Positions 42,797-51,067 of a stretch of 64,000 nt of DNA are shown one piece after another; position 1 is the first letter of the stretch; every line of letters begins with the position of its first letter. The notes under the pieces are model-generated. The model made no database searches. It was not told the DNA's origin and was given only the letters and a program-made list of their open reading frames with translations. The translations under genes were made by a program, and so were the position numbers. Source of the stretch: Andreprevotia lacus DSM 23236 (GTDB taxonomy: Bacteria > Pseudomonadota > Gammaproteobacteria > Burkholderiales > Chitinibacteraceae); the NCBI RefSeq assembly GCF_900176275.1, contig NZ_FWXD01000007.1, positions 1 through 64,000 of the forward strand, given 5' to 3'.

Positions 42797-43957
42797 ATGC
42801 TCAGAGCACGACAGCAATCCGGTGCAGCCACGCTGCTTGGGGCCATGGTCTCGCTGCTGATCATGACCATCGTGATGTTCTTCATCAGCAACGTCACCAT
42901 CTCCGACTCCGTCGCGTCGGTTGCCTATGTGCGTGCCGCGCGATCATTCAATGCGGCAGAAGCCGGCGTCGACGCGATCATTGCCCAGCTCAATGCCGAC
43001 AAGACCAATAATCCGGCCAGCATGACTTACCTGTGCAGCAGCGGTTATGTGAAAAGCAGCAGCGGGACTGCCTGCCAGAACAGCAGCGCCGATGCAGGCA
43101 ATGCCTATGTGGTTGCGGCTACCTCACTCAGCGACGCTGCCCTGCAATACACGGCCACACTGACCCGGACCAATACCAACGGCCCGATCACCATTGCCAG
43201 CACCGGTGGTTTCTCTGGCTGCCTGAGCAGCGGCTGCACCCGGCAGCAGGTGACGACACAGATTGCACTGGCCAAGTTTTTCCCGGCTTCGCCCAGCGAT
43301 GCCATTTCCACCACCGGCCCGATCAACCTGAATGGCTCCGGCTGCGTGCAGAACACCAGTGGCACCGGGTACGCCATTCGTGCAGGTAGTTCGGTCGGCA
43401 GCACCAACAACCTGAACGGCAGCAGCTGCACCGCCAACAACGGCAACGGTACTTTTGGCGCATCGGACGCCTTCGATGCCAACCTGGGCTATATGAGCTC
43501 GGTTGCCCCGGCAACCATGCCGGACAACAGCGGCAACAGCTACCCGTACTTCCAGCAAATGTTCGGCCGCACGCCCAACGACGTGTGGGCAGTCAAGGAT
43601 GGCACGTCCCTGCCCAATGACAGTGACGGCACCGTCACCGCCGGCAAGATCTACTGGCTGACCGGCGCCATCGACCTGCAGGGTGGCGTGTATGGCACCG
43701 CCAGTTCGCCAGTCATCATCATCGTCAACGGCTCGCTGACCATGCGCGGCAACACCACCATCAACGGCCTGCTGTTCGTGTGGGGGGCCAGTGACATCAG
43801 CGGCAATGTGACGGTCAACGGCTCAATCATGGATGACGGCGCCTTCAACAAGTCCACCGGCAACATGACGGTGATCTACGACCCCAACATCGTCAGCAAC
43901 GCCAGCAACATCAAGGGCCAGTTCACCAAGACCGCAGGGTCGTGGAAAGACTTCTAG
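42797..43957 (+). CDS. PilX-like minor pilin
   Basis: 386 aa from ATG 42797, preceded by AGGAG. The N-terminus RQQSGAATLLGAMVSLLIMT is of the PilX type, with no Phe1 or Glu5, as usual for PilX. SFNAAEAGVDAIIAQL is the PilX_N motif. The long C-terminal part has Gly/Asn/Thr-rich beta sequence (VIIIVNGSLTMRGNTTINGL, ASDISGNVTVNGSIMDDG) like a short beta-solenoid. It is longer than the about 200 aa of PilX in Pseudomonas. Confidence 0.83.
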   Translation: MLRARQQSGAATLLGAMVSLLIMTIVMFFISNVTISDSVASVAYVRAARSFNAAEAGVDAIIAQLNADKTNNPASMTYLCSSGYVKSSSGTACQNSSADAGNAYVVAATSLSDAALQYTATLTRTNTNGPITIASTGGFSGCLSSGCTRQQVTTQIALAKFFPASPSDAISTTGPINLNGSGCVQNTSGTGYAIRAGSSVGSTNNLNGSSCTANNGNGTFGASDAFDANLGYMSSVAPATMPDNSGNSYPYFQQMFGRTPNDVWAVKDGTSLPNDSDGTVTAGKIYWLTGAIDLQGGVYGTASSPVIIIVNGSLTMRGNTTINGLLFVWGASDISGNVTVNGSIMDDGAFNKSTGNMTVIYDPNIVSNASNIKGQFTKTAGSWKDF

Positions 43958-43979
43958 CCTACACGCGGAGTAACCGATC

Positions 43980-45317
43980 ATGGCACATCCACTCATTCCC
44001 GGCTTTCAGCGGCCACCTCAGCAACAACGGGGCTTCAGCCTGATCGAAGGCATGATCGCCATGGCCGTCATGACGGTCGGCATACTGGCCATCGGCACCT
44101 TCCTCGTCACCATGATGAAGTATGGGTATTCGAGCAAGGAGCGCACCACGGCGCAAATGCTGTCGCAGCAGAAAATCGATGAACTGCGCCGCACCAACTT
44201 TGCCGATCTGGCCAGCCTGGCCAGCAACTCGCCACAGGCCATCAACAACACGCAATACACGCGCGCGATCACGGTGACCGATGCAACCGGCTCGCTGGCC
44301 ACTTTTTACAAGGCGGTCAAGGTCGATACCTCGTGGAAGGACAAGTTCGGCATCACGCAGACCGTGAGCCTGACCACCTATGTGGCCAACAGCATCCTCG
44401 GCAACCAGCTCACCCTGCTGACCCCGACTACCAGCAACGGCAGCCCGATGGCCACCCTGCTGAACTGGAGCACCGGCCAGTGGTGGAAGCAGGGTGTGGT
44501 GGTGAAGTTCGGCAACAAATACTATATGGCCACGACCACCCACACCGACGCTTATAACCTGGCCACTCCGGATGGCGCAGCCGGCTGGTCGGAAGCCTAT
44601 TTTGTCAGCGGCACCATGCAATGGACACCGACCGATCTGACCAATCACGGTATTTGTTCGCTGACCATCAGTTCCAGCCAGACACTCAACCGCTGCAGCC
44701 CGGACAATCTGTCCGGCTATGGGCTGCTGAACAGCGCCTTCTATTGTGTGGCGTTAAAGAGCAGCACCATCACCTCGGTGACCGGTGCATGCCAGATTGA
44801 GGATGGCAACGGCAGTCACCTGGGTTCCTTCAGCAGCAATATCGGGCCGTTTACCGACGCGGTCAGCGGCCAGTTCATCGATATCCGGCAAAGCAGTGGG
44901 TCAAGTACGCCGGTGCCGACCGTAACACCGGCGCCGACGAGCACACCAGCCCCGACTGCCACGCCGATACCGGGCGCAACACCGACACCGACTGCAGTGC
45001 CGACAGGCACGCCGACGTCCACCCCCACACCGGCAACCACGCCGACACCGACGCCGGCACCGTACTCGGTCAACTTGCAGGTGAACGTGATCAGCAACGG
45101 TAACTACAGCTGTAGCATCACGGTGCAAACCGGCACGGGCTCGTGCCTGGTGGGTAGCTACAACGCCAAGAACACCTCGTCGACCACGACCAGTTGCACC
45201 ATCAGTTCGTCGACGGCGGTTCTGGCGGCCACCTGCGCCAAGAGCAATGCCAGCGGAGGCGGCACCACCACCGTCAACAGTGGCACCGGCACAGGCCAGA
45301 TCAATATCAGCTTCTGA
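43980..45317 (+). CDS. PilV-like minor pilin with Thr/Pro linker and extra C-terminal domain
   Basis: 445 aa. Cleavage site QQQRG/FSLIEGMIAMAVMTVGILAI with Glu5, the PilV type; CSLTISSSQTLNRC supplies a Cys pair. After about residue 310 comes a 50-residue Thr/Pro/Ala linker (VPTVTPAPTSTPAPTATP and so on), then a separate about 80-residue Ser/Thr-rich domain with four Cys (NYSCSITVQTGTGSC, SCTISSSTAVLAATC). Linker plus module is the style of secreted glycoside hydrolases such as the chitinase at 47407, not of ordinary PilV. The tail may be an adhesin or carbohydrate-binding module (inference). Confidence 0.82.
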   Translation: MAHPLIPGFQRPPQQQRGFSLIEGMIAMAVMTVGILAIGTFLVTMMKYGYSSKERTTAQMLSQQKIDELRRTNFADLASLASNSPQAINNTQYTRAITVTDATGSLATFYKAVKVDTSWKDKFGITQTVSLTTYVANSILGNQLTLLTPTTSNGSPMATLLNWSTGQWWKQGVVVKFGNKYYMATTTHTDAYNLATPDGAAGWSEAYFVSGTMQWTPTDLTNHGICSLTISSSQTLNRCSPDNLSGYGLLNSAFYCVALKSSTITSVTGACQIEDGNGSHLGSFSSNIGPFTDAVSGQFIDIRQSSGSSTPVPTVTPAPTSTPAPTATPIPGATPTPTAVPTGTPTSTPTPATTPTPTPAPYSVNLQVNVISNGNYSCSITVQTGTGSCLVGSYNAKNTSSTTTSCTISSSTAVLAATCAKSNASGGGTTTVNSGTGTGQINISF

Positions 45318-45335
45318 TCGCCCTGCCCCACCCAC

Positions 45336-45366
45336 AGCCCGGCGCGCATGCGCCGGGCTTTTTTCT
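45336..45366 (+). terminator. Terminator of the minor-pilin operon
   Basis: AGCCCGGCGC (45336-45345) pairs perfectly with GCGCCGGGCT (45350-45359) around GCAT, followed by a run of T. It lies 19 bases after the PilV-like stop codon. Confidence 0.93.
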
Positions 45367-45489
45367 GCCCGCGCGCACCTCCGGCATGCGGGTCTTGCTG
45401 CGTTGCGCAATGCAGGCATCGCCCGCCCTGCGGTTCGGCGCTATCATGCGCGTTGCTTGCTGCCCCTCCATCGCTCCAGCGAGATTGCC

Positions 45490-46512
45490 ATGTCCCACCC
45501 CTACGCGTCGTCCAGCTACGGTACCGATCAGGTCGGCCTGATTGCGGGCTTTCGTTTTGCCGCAGGCGAAGCCGGCAGCGAGATCGACTCGCAGCAAGCC
45601 ATAGAATGGCTGCAACAGCCTGCAAATGCAGATGAATTCATCTGGCTGCACGTCAATCTGGCGCATGTGGCTTGCGAACCCTGGTTGCGCGCGCAGCTGG
45701 CCTTGCCGGACGAGTTCTTCGAAGCGCTGCGCGAAGGATCAAGCTCGACCCGCATCGAGCAAACCAACAACGTGCTGCTGGCCGTGGTCAATGATGTGGC
45801 CTTCAGCTTTGGCATGGCCTCGTCAGACGTGGCCAGCCTGTGGGGCTGCGCCAACCAGCGTGTGCTGATCACCGCACGCACCAAGCCGCTGCGCTCGGTC
45901 GATCAACTGCGCGCAGCCGTCAAGCGCGGCACCCGTTTTCAGACACCGCTGGCCCTGCTGGTGCACCTGCTGCAGGATCAGGCGGATGTGCTGCTGCGCA
46001 TCGTGCGCGATACCAGCAGCAAGGTGGACAACATCGAAGACCGCCTGCTGGCGCACCGCATCCACGACAACCGGACCGAGCTGGCCGCCATGCGCCGCAC
46101 GCTGGTGCGCTTGCAGCGGCTGCTGGCGCCCGAGCCGGGCTCGCTGTTCCGCCTGCTCAATCACCCGCCGGCCTGGGTCCAGGAGGCCGATATCCAGGCG
46201 CTGCGCGAATCGACCGAAGAATTCTCGCTGGTGCTCAATGACCTGAGCAGCCTGGTCGAGCGTATCAAGCTCTTGCAGGAAGAGCTGGCCGCCCAGCTCA
46301 ACGAGCAGACCAACCGCACGCTGTTCACACTGACCATGGTGACGGTGCTGGCCTTGCCGATCAACATCGTCGCCGGTTTCTTCGGCATGAACGTCGGTGG
46401 CATCCCGCTCTCGCAACACCCGCACGGGTTCTGGGTATTGGTAGCGCTGGTGGCCAGCTTTACCTGGCTGGCCGGCTGGTGGGCATTCCGCAAGCAGCGC
46501 CAGTTCGATTAG
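45490..46512 (+). CDS. zntB: ZntB-like CorA-family divalent cation transporter
   Basis: 340 aa from ATG 45490. A large cytoplasmic domain (residues 1-275) with long helices, for example DRLLAHRIHDNRTELAAMRRTL, is followed by two C-terminal membrane spans. The GMN pore motif is in FFGMNVGGIPL, between LFTLTMVTVLALPINIVAGF and FWVLVALVASFTWLAGWW. Length and loop sequence fit ZntB (Zn2+ transport) better than the Mg2+ CorA branch. A GNAT gene follows 3 bases later. Confidence 0.87.
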   Translation: MSHPYASSSYGTDQVGLIAGFRFAAGEAGSEIDSQQAIEWLQQPANADEFIWLHVNLAHVACEPWLRAQLALPDEFFEALREGSSSTRIEQTNNVLLAVVNDVAFSFGMASSDVASLWGCANQRVLITARTKPLRSVDQLRAAVKRGTRFQTPLALLVHLLQDQADVLLRIVRDTSSKVDNIEDRLLAHRIHDNRTELAAMRRTLVRLQRLLAPEPGSLFRLLNHPPAWVQEADIQALRESTEEFSLVLNDLSSLVERIKLLQEELAAQLNEQTNRTLFTLTMVTVLALPINIVAGFFGMNVGGIPLSQHPHGFWVLVALVASFTWLAGWWAFRKQRQFD

Positions 46513-46515
46513 CAC

Positions 46516-46944
46516 ATGCAGATACGCCCCTTCACGGTTGATGACTGTCTGCCTGCGATCGCATTCTGGCAAGGCATGGCCGGCATCACGCTGAATGAAT
46601 CCGATACACCGGCCGCCATGGCCGCGTTCCTGCAACGCAACCCGGGGCTGAGTCAGATTGCATGTGTCGATGGCCGCATCATCGGTGCCGTGCTGTGCGG
46701 CCACAACGGGCGTGCCGGCTCGCTGCACCATCTGGCAGTCGATCCGGCGTGGCGCCGCCGGGGCCTGGGCAGGCAGCTGGTGGAAACCTGTCTGGCCGCG
46801 TTGCAGCAGGCCGGCATACCGCGCTGCAATCTCTTCGTTTATAGCGACAACGAGACAGGTAACCGCTTCTGGCTTGAGCAGGGCTGGGATGATCCGAGCA
46901 GCTGGAAGGTGCTGCAAAAACGGCTGCTCCAATCGACCGGATGA
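46516..46944 (+). CDS. GNAT-family N-acetyltransferase
   Basis: 142 aa. GNAT core: IRPFTVDDCLPAIAFWQ at the start, LHHLAVDPAWRRRGLGRQLVE (motif A with the acetyl-CoA pyrophosphate loop RRRGLG, about residues 74-94), then NLFVYSDNETGNRFWLEQGW (motif B). It resembles YpeA of E. coli; the acceptor is unknown. It starts 3 bases after zntB, so the two are co-transcribed. Confidence 0.9.
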   Translation: MQIRPFTVDDCLPAIAFWQGMAGITLNESDTPAAMAAFLQRNPGLSQIACVDGRIIGAVLCGHNGRAGSLHHLAVDPAWRRRGLGRQLVETCLAALQQAGIPRCNLFVYSDNETGNRFWLEQGWDDPSSWKVLQKRLLQSTG

Positions 46945-47406
46945 GGCATCTGCTTACTTCGGCATCGGTGCTGCAAGTGTTCGGGGGCAATCAACAGCCT
47001 TGAGACATCAGCTTCGTACGGTGCCGACGCGGCACGCCTGGCGGCATAGCCCGCTGCAGCCCCAAGACGAGCAATAGGGCTTGCTGCACGGCGTTTGTTG
47101 ATAAACGACTTTTTTCGGACAAATCCGTTTGTCTGAGCAAAACAACCGCCTGTCGATTTCTTCCTGATTGGTGAAAACGATGCAAGCGGCATGGGCATTG
47201 CCCTGCGGCCGATTTCGTCATTTTGAAAATGATAGCGCTTTCATAAATCGTTTGACTTTGTGCCGCCTGAAAAACGAACATGGGCGCGCGCATGCTGGAT
47301 CCAGACAAATGGGCCGACGTCGTCGCCAATGTACAGGCGGCCGAGCGCAATCGGGCACGGTGCTTCTGTCCGGTTAAGACAAAACATAAAGATGGAGTGA
47401 GACAAC
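46945..47406. other. 462-bp intergenic region upstream of the chitinase
   Basis: No gene supported. It holds an AT-rich stretch from about 47090, the inverted repeat GACAAA-TCCG-TTTGTC at about 47119-47134, the LacI-type operator at 47229 and a TTGACT at 47252 that could be a -35 box. The regulatory region of the chitinase gene. Confidence 0.5.
47229..47244. promoter_or_regulatory. LacI/GalR-type operator upstream of the chitinase
   Basis: ATGATAGCGCTTTCAT is a palindrome centred on GCGC with one mismatched pair, 163 bases before the chitinase start. The AGCGCT core flanked by TGA/TCA arms is the usual binding pattern of LacI/GalR-family sugar-responsive regulators. No such regulator gene is in the window. 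Confidence 0.6.
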
Positions 47407-48756
47407 ATGAATCGGACCATGAAACTGGCCCGCAACGGCCTGCTGTGCGCCGTGCTGGGTGCAAGCCTGTATGCGATTGCCGCCCCGGCCTGGCAGGAAG
47501 GCGTGACCTATACCGCCGGCACCGTCGTTACCTATAACGGCAAGGACTACAAGGCACTGGTTACCCACACTGCCTATGTCGGCACCAACTGGAACCCGGC
47601 CTCCACTCCGACACTGTGGGCGGCTACCGGCGGCACCTCGTCCCCCGCTCCGACCCCGGCACCGGCAGCAACCCCGGCGCCGAGCCCGTCCGGCGGCAGC
47701 TGCAGCAGCACCACCTGGACGCGCGGCGTGAACTATAGCCTGGGCACCGTGGTGAACTACAACGGCAGCTATTACAAACTGGTCAATACCGGCAGCAATG
47801 GCAGCGATGGCACCGATCCGACCATCAGCACCTGGTACTGGCAGCCGACCACCTGCAGCGGCGGCACCAGCCCGACACCGGTACCGACCCCTGCTCCGAC
47901 CCCCAAGCCCACACCGGCACCGACCCCGACACCGTCCGGCTGCAGCGCCACCGTGTGGACACGCGGCGTGAACTACAGCCTGGGCACCGTGGTGAACTAC
48001 AACGGCAGCTATTACAAGCTGGTCAATACCGGCAGCAACGGCAGCGATGGCACCGACCCGACCATCAGCACCTGGTACTGGCAACCGACCACCTGCAGTG
48101 GCGGCACCAGCCCGACCCCGACACCGGGCACCGGCGGGGGCAGCTTCATCGTGTCCGAAGCCACCTTCAATCAGATGTTCCCCAACCGCAATCCGTTCTA
48201 CACCTACCAGGGTCTGGTTACCGCACTGAGCGCTTACCCGGCCTTTGCCAACACCGGTGGCACCACGGTATCCAAGCAGGAGGCTGCTGCCTTCCTCGCC
48301 AACGTCGATCAGGAAACCGGCGCGCTGCAGTACATCCGCGAGATCAACACCAACAACTGGCCGCTGTACTGCTCGTCGGGCAATTGCGGCGGCAAGCAGT
48401 ACTACGGCCGTGGCCCGATGCAGTTAAGCTGGGACTACAACTACTCGGCAGCCGGCGCGGCGCTGGGCATTGATCTGCTCAACAACCCGGATCTGGTCGC
48501 CACCGATTCGGCCATCGCCTGGAAAACCGCCATCTGGTACTGGATGACCCAACGCGGCCAGACTGCACGTACCCCCCACGATGCCATGATCAGCGGCGCC
48601 GGCTTTGGCGAGACCATCCGCGCCATCAACGGCGGCATCGAGTGCAACCAGGCAGGCGGCACCTTGGGTAATCAGGAAATGAACAACCGGGTGAACTTTT
48701 ACATCACCTTCACCAACCTGCTGGGCGTTACTGCAGGCACCAATCTGGGCTGCTGA
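47407..48756 (+). CDS. Secreted GH19 chitinase with three chitin-binding modules
   Basis: 449 aa. Signal peptide LARNGLLCAVLGASLYAIAA. Module 1 (about residues 28-75): AWQEGVTYTAGTVVTYNGKD, a CBM5/12-type chitin-binding domain. Modules 2 and 3 (about 99-155 and 179-235) are almost identical copies with WTRGVNYSLGTVVNYNGSYY. Pro/Thr/Ala linkers join the modules. The GH19 catalytic domain (about 245-449) has FLANVDQETGALQYIREINT, holding both candidate catalytic Glu residues, and YYGRGPMQLSWDYNY. It cleaves chitin outside the cell. GGAG precedes ATG 47407. Confidence 0.92.
   Translation: MNRTMKLARNGLLCAVLGASLYAIAAPAWQEGVTYTAGTVVTYNGKDYKALVTHTAYVGTNWNPASTPTLWAATGGTSSPAPTPAPAATPAPSPSGGSCSSTTWTRGVNYSLGTVVNYNGSYYKLVNTGSNGSDGTDPTISTWYWQPTTCSGGTSPTPVPTPAPTPKPTPAPTPTPSGCSATVWTRGVNYSLGTVVNYNGSYYKLVNTGSNGSDGTDPTISTWYWQPTTCSGGTSPTPTPGTGGGSFIVSEATFNQMFPNRNPFYTYQGLVTALSAYPAFANTGGTTVSKQEAAAFLANVDQETGALQYIREINTNNWPLYCSSGNCGGKQYYGRGPMQLSWDYNYSAAGAALGIDLLNNPDLVATDSAIAWKTAIWYWMTQRGQTARTPHDAMISGAGFGETIRAINGGIECNQAGGTLGNQEMNNRVNFYITFTNLLGVTAGTNLGC
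47701..48120 (+). repeat. Tandem duplication inside the chitinase gene (240-bp period)
   Basis: 47701-47880 and 47941-48120 are nearly identical at the DNA level, differing at fewer than 20 positions, most of them silent. Each encodes one binding module and the start of its linker. The low divergence suggests recent duplication or ongoing gene conversion. Confidence 0.85.
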
Positions 48757-48771
48757 TCTCGGCGACCAGAC

Positions 48772-48805
48772 AGCAAAAAGGCCCGCGCTTGCGGGCCTTT
48801 TTGCT
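48772..48805. terminator. Bidirectional terminator between chitinase and PAK-repeat genes
   Basis: AGCAAAAAGGCCCGC (48772-48786) pairs perfectly with GCGGGCCTTTTTGCT (48791-48805) around GCTT. The A and T runs on the two sides give a terminator for both convergent genes. Confidence 0.93.
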
Positions 48806-48828
48806 TGCTGCATGCATACCGCGATGAA

Positions 48829-49518
48829 TCAGGCCGGCTTTTTGGTCTTGGCCGGCTTGTCGCTTTCCGGCTCGGCCGCCGGGCGACCGGTCTTGATGGT
48901 TTCGATCTGACCCAGCAGCGTCTTGAACGCGGCATCGGGCAGCGCCTGCAGCGCATGCAGGCCGGCACGCAGCAGCTCGCTCTTCTTGATGCCCAGGCCT
49001 TGCGTCAGCGCGCGCTTCTTCAGCGCGTCGATCTTGTCGTAGTCCGACTCGGGCATGGTGAAGCTGTCGCGTACCACTTTGGCCTTCTTCTTTTTCTTGC
49101 CGTTGTCAGCTGCGGCGGTTGCGGCGGCCTTGTCGGCCACGGCCAGCGGTTTGGCCTGCTTGGGTGCCTTGGCCGGTTTTTCTGCAGCGACGCTGGCAGG
49201 CTTGGCCGGGGCTGGCTTTGCCGCCACAGGCTTGGGCGTTGCCGCCGGTTTGGCCGCTGCCGGCTTGGGCGCAGCAGCTGGTGCTGCCTTCACTGCAGCC
49301 GGCTTGCTGGCTGCGGGTTTTGCGGCAACCGGTTTGCCGCTTGCGGGCTTGGCGGCGGCCGGCTTTACGGCAGGTTTGGCTGCCGGAGTGCTGGCGACCG
49401 CTTTGGCGGCAGCTGGCTTGGCCACAGCTGGCTTGGCCACAGCCGGCTTGGCTGCTGCGGGGGTAGCTGCGGTTGCTGCGGGTTTGGCAGTAGCTGCCGG
49501 TTTGCTGGTTTTGGTCAT
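48829..49518 (-). CDS. PAK-repeat histone H1-like protein with C-terminal RHH-like domain
   Basis: 229 aa. Residues 1 to about 140 are low complexity, made of Pro-Ala-Ala-Lys-type units (KPAVAKPAVAKPAAAK), strongly basic like histone H1 tails and AlgP. Then comes KKKKKAKVVRDSFTMPESDY and a folded part DKIDALKKRALTQGLGIKKS then ELLRAGLHALQAL, which looks like a ribbon-helix-helix segment. It probably binds DNA as a nucleoid-associated protein. Repeat number is likely to vary between strains. Confidence 0.8.
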   Translation of the reverse strand: MTKTSKPAATAKPAATAATPAAAKPAVAKPAVAKPAAAKAVASTPAAKPAVKPAAAKPASGKPVAAKPAASKPAAVKAAPAAAPKPAAAKPAATPKPVAAKPAPAKPASVAAEKPAKAPKQAKPLAVADKAAATAAADNGKKKKKAKVVRDSFTMPESDYDKIDALKKRALTQGLGIKKSELLRAGLHALQALPDAAFKTLLGQIETIKTGRPAAEPESDKPAKTKKPA

Positions 49519-49667
49519 GGTAGCGCTCCCGAGTCTGAAAACAAAAACAGTGTATACCGTTTATACTATTCACACTGAAAAACGACTTTGGCAATTTGTC
49601 ATACGGTACCGCATGTGGCGCTGGGGTGGCTATGCTGATATCGGGCATTCCGCCCGCAGGGAGGCAT

Positions 49668-50003
49668 ATGGAAGCACGCATGATCACCACGGCGCTTGAG
49701 TTGCCGGGTTACCGTATCGTTACCAACGTGGGTGTGGTGCGCGGCATCGTCGTACGCTCGCGTTCCATCGTCGGCTCGTTCTTCGGCGGGCTGCAAACGC
49801 TGCTGGGCGGCAACATCACCATCTATGCCAATCTGTGTGAGCAGGCGCGGCTGGATGCCTACGAGCTGATGTGCCGGCACGCCCGCAACAACGGCGCCAA
49901 TGCCATTGTGGGCATGCGCTATGACGCAACCGAAATCATGCCCGGCGTAACCGAGGTGCTGTGCTATGGCACCGCCGTCACCGTCAAGCCGGAGCAAGCA
50001 TGA
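49668..50003 (+). CDS. YbjQ-family (UPF0145) protein
   Basis: 111 aa from ATG 49668, with GGGAGGC upstream. Typical sequence: [54 protein letters not shown]. YbjQ proteins form ring-shaped pentamers annotated as heavy-metal binding; the role is unproven. It overlaps the small membrane-protein gene downstream (ATGA). Confidence 0.9.
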   Translation: MEARMITTALELPGYRIVTNVGVVRGIVVRSRSIVGSFFGGLQTLLGGNITIYANLCEQARLDAYELMCRHARNNGANAIVGMRYDATEIMPGVTEVLCYGTAVTVKPEQA

Positions 50004-50212
50004 AAACCTGCCTGACGCTCGGCCTGCTGGGCTTGCTGTGCGGCATCGCGCTGGGTTTGCTGCAGCTGTGGTTTGCCCTTTTTGCACCGGCGGTGTTTGC
50101 CAAGCTGATCATCACGCTGGGCGTGCTCAGCGCGGTGCTGTTGCTGGTGTGGTACTTCGTGCGCGAACACCGGCAGGATCAGGCCAATCGTGATGGACAG
50201 CGGCTGAACTGA
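50000..50212 (+). CDS. Small two-span membrane protein
   Basis: 70 aa from ATG 50000, overlapping the YbjQ stop. Two hydrophobic segments, [20 protein letters not shown] and [19 protein letters not shown], then a charged cytoplasmic tail ([13 protein letters not shown]). No family recognised. The overlap suggests it works with the YbjQ protein, perhaps as a membrane anchor (inference). Confidence 0.7.
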   Translation: MKTCLTLGLLGLLCGIALGLLQLWFALFAPAVFAKLIITLGVLSAVLLLVWYFVREHRQDQANRDGQRLN

Positions 50213-50326
50213 GCATTGCAACCTGCTCTCTTACCGAAAACAGAAAGTAAAAAAAGAAAACAACAAGGTAACACCCGGGTTACTCAGCATCTATATTGAA
50301 CCTAGCGGAAATGTTCGAGTTCAATC

Positions 50327-51067
50327 ATGGAACGGCACTTGCTCCTTGTCGACGATGAGGCAAACGTACTGTCGGCGCTGAAACGGGCGCTGCGCCGTGA
50401 TGGCTATACCATACATACGGCCGACAGCGGTGCCCAGGGGCTGGACCTGGTACGCGATTGGCCGATTGCCGTGGTGATTTCCGACCAGCGCATGCCCTAT
50501 ATGACCGGGTCGGAGTTTCTTGCCCACGCGCGCCAGATCCGCCCACACTCGATACGCATCATGCTGTCCGGCTTCAGTGAAGTGCAATCACTGGCCGATG
50601 CCATCAATGAGGGCGCCGCCTGGAAATTCCTGTTCAAGCCTTGGGAGGATGATCAGCTGCGGGCACAAGTACGTGCTGCCTTTGAACATTACGAGCTGGA
50701 CGAGACCAATCGCAGCCTGAATGCCGCACTGCAGTTGGCTGGCGAAGAAATGGCCCGGCTGAACGAGATCATGACTCAGCGTTTCGATCAGGCCAGTACG
50801 GATCTGCTGCGCGAGCGCACTGAACTGATTGCACGCTGGCAATACCTGCCTCTGGCGGCTGTCAAGCTTGATGCCCAGGGCCATGTCGAGACCAGCAATG
50901 CACGCGCCGGCAACCTGCCCCCAGGTAGCCTGCTGGTCAATGACTGGCAGCGACTGGCAGCGACGACACAGGGCCATCATCCACAACTCGGACAATACTG
51001 GCTGCAGCCACCTCAGCCGCCCGAACTCGCGTACTACCTGCTGCTCTACGATATGGACATCGGATGA
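50327..51067 (+). CDS. Response regulator with C-terminal extension
   Basis: 246 aa. REC domain (residues 1-120): LLLVDDEANVLSALKRAL, phospho-acceptor Asp in AVVISDQRMPYMTG (about 52), Lys in FLFKPWEDDQLRAQV. A coiled coil follows (LNAALQLAGEEMARLNEIM), then a PAS-like segment LPLAAVKLDAQGHVETSN without a known output motif. The stop overlaps the kinase start, so it is paired with that kinase. Confidence 0.87.
   Translation: MERHLLLVDDEANVLSALKRALRRDGYTIHTADSGAQGLDLVRDWPIAVVISDQRMPYMTGSEFLAHARQIRPHSIRIMLSGFSEVQSLADAINEGAAWKFLFKPWEDDQLRAQVRAAFEHYELDETNRSLNAALQLAGEEMARLNEIMTQRFDQASTDLLRERTELIARWQYLPLAAVKLDAQGHVETSNARAGNLPPGSLLVNDWQRLAATTQGHHPQLGQYWLQPPQPPELAYYLLLYDMDIG

Noticed and set aside
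47701-48120. Repeat interpreted as a CRISPR or intergenic array
   Set aside because: The repeats are in frame inside the chitinase gene and encode protein modules.
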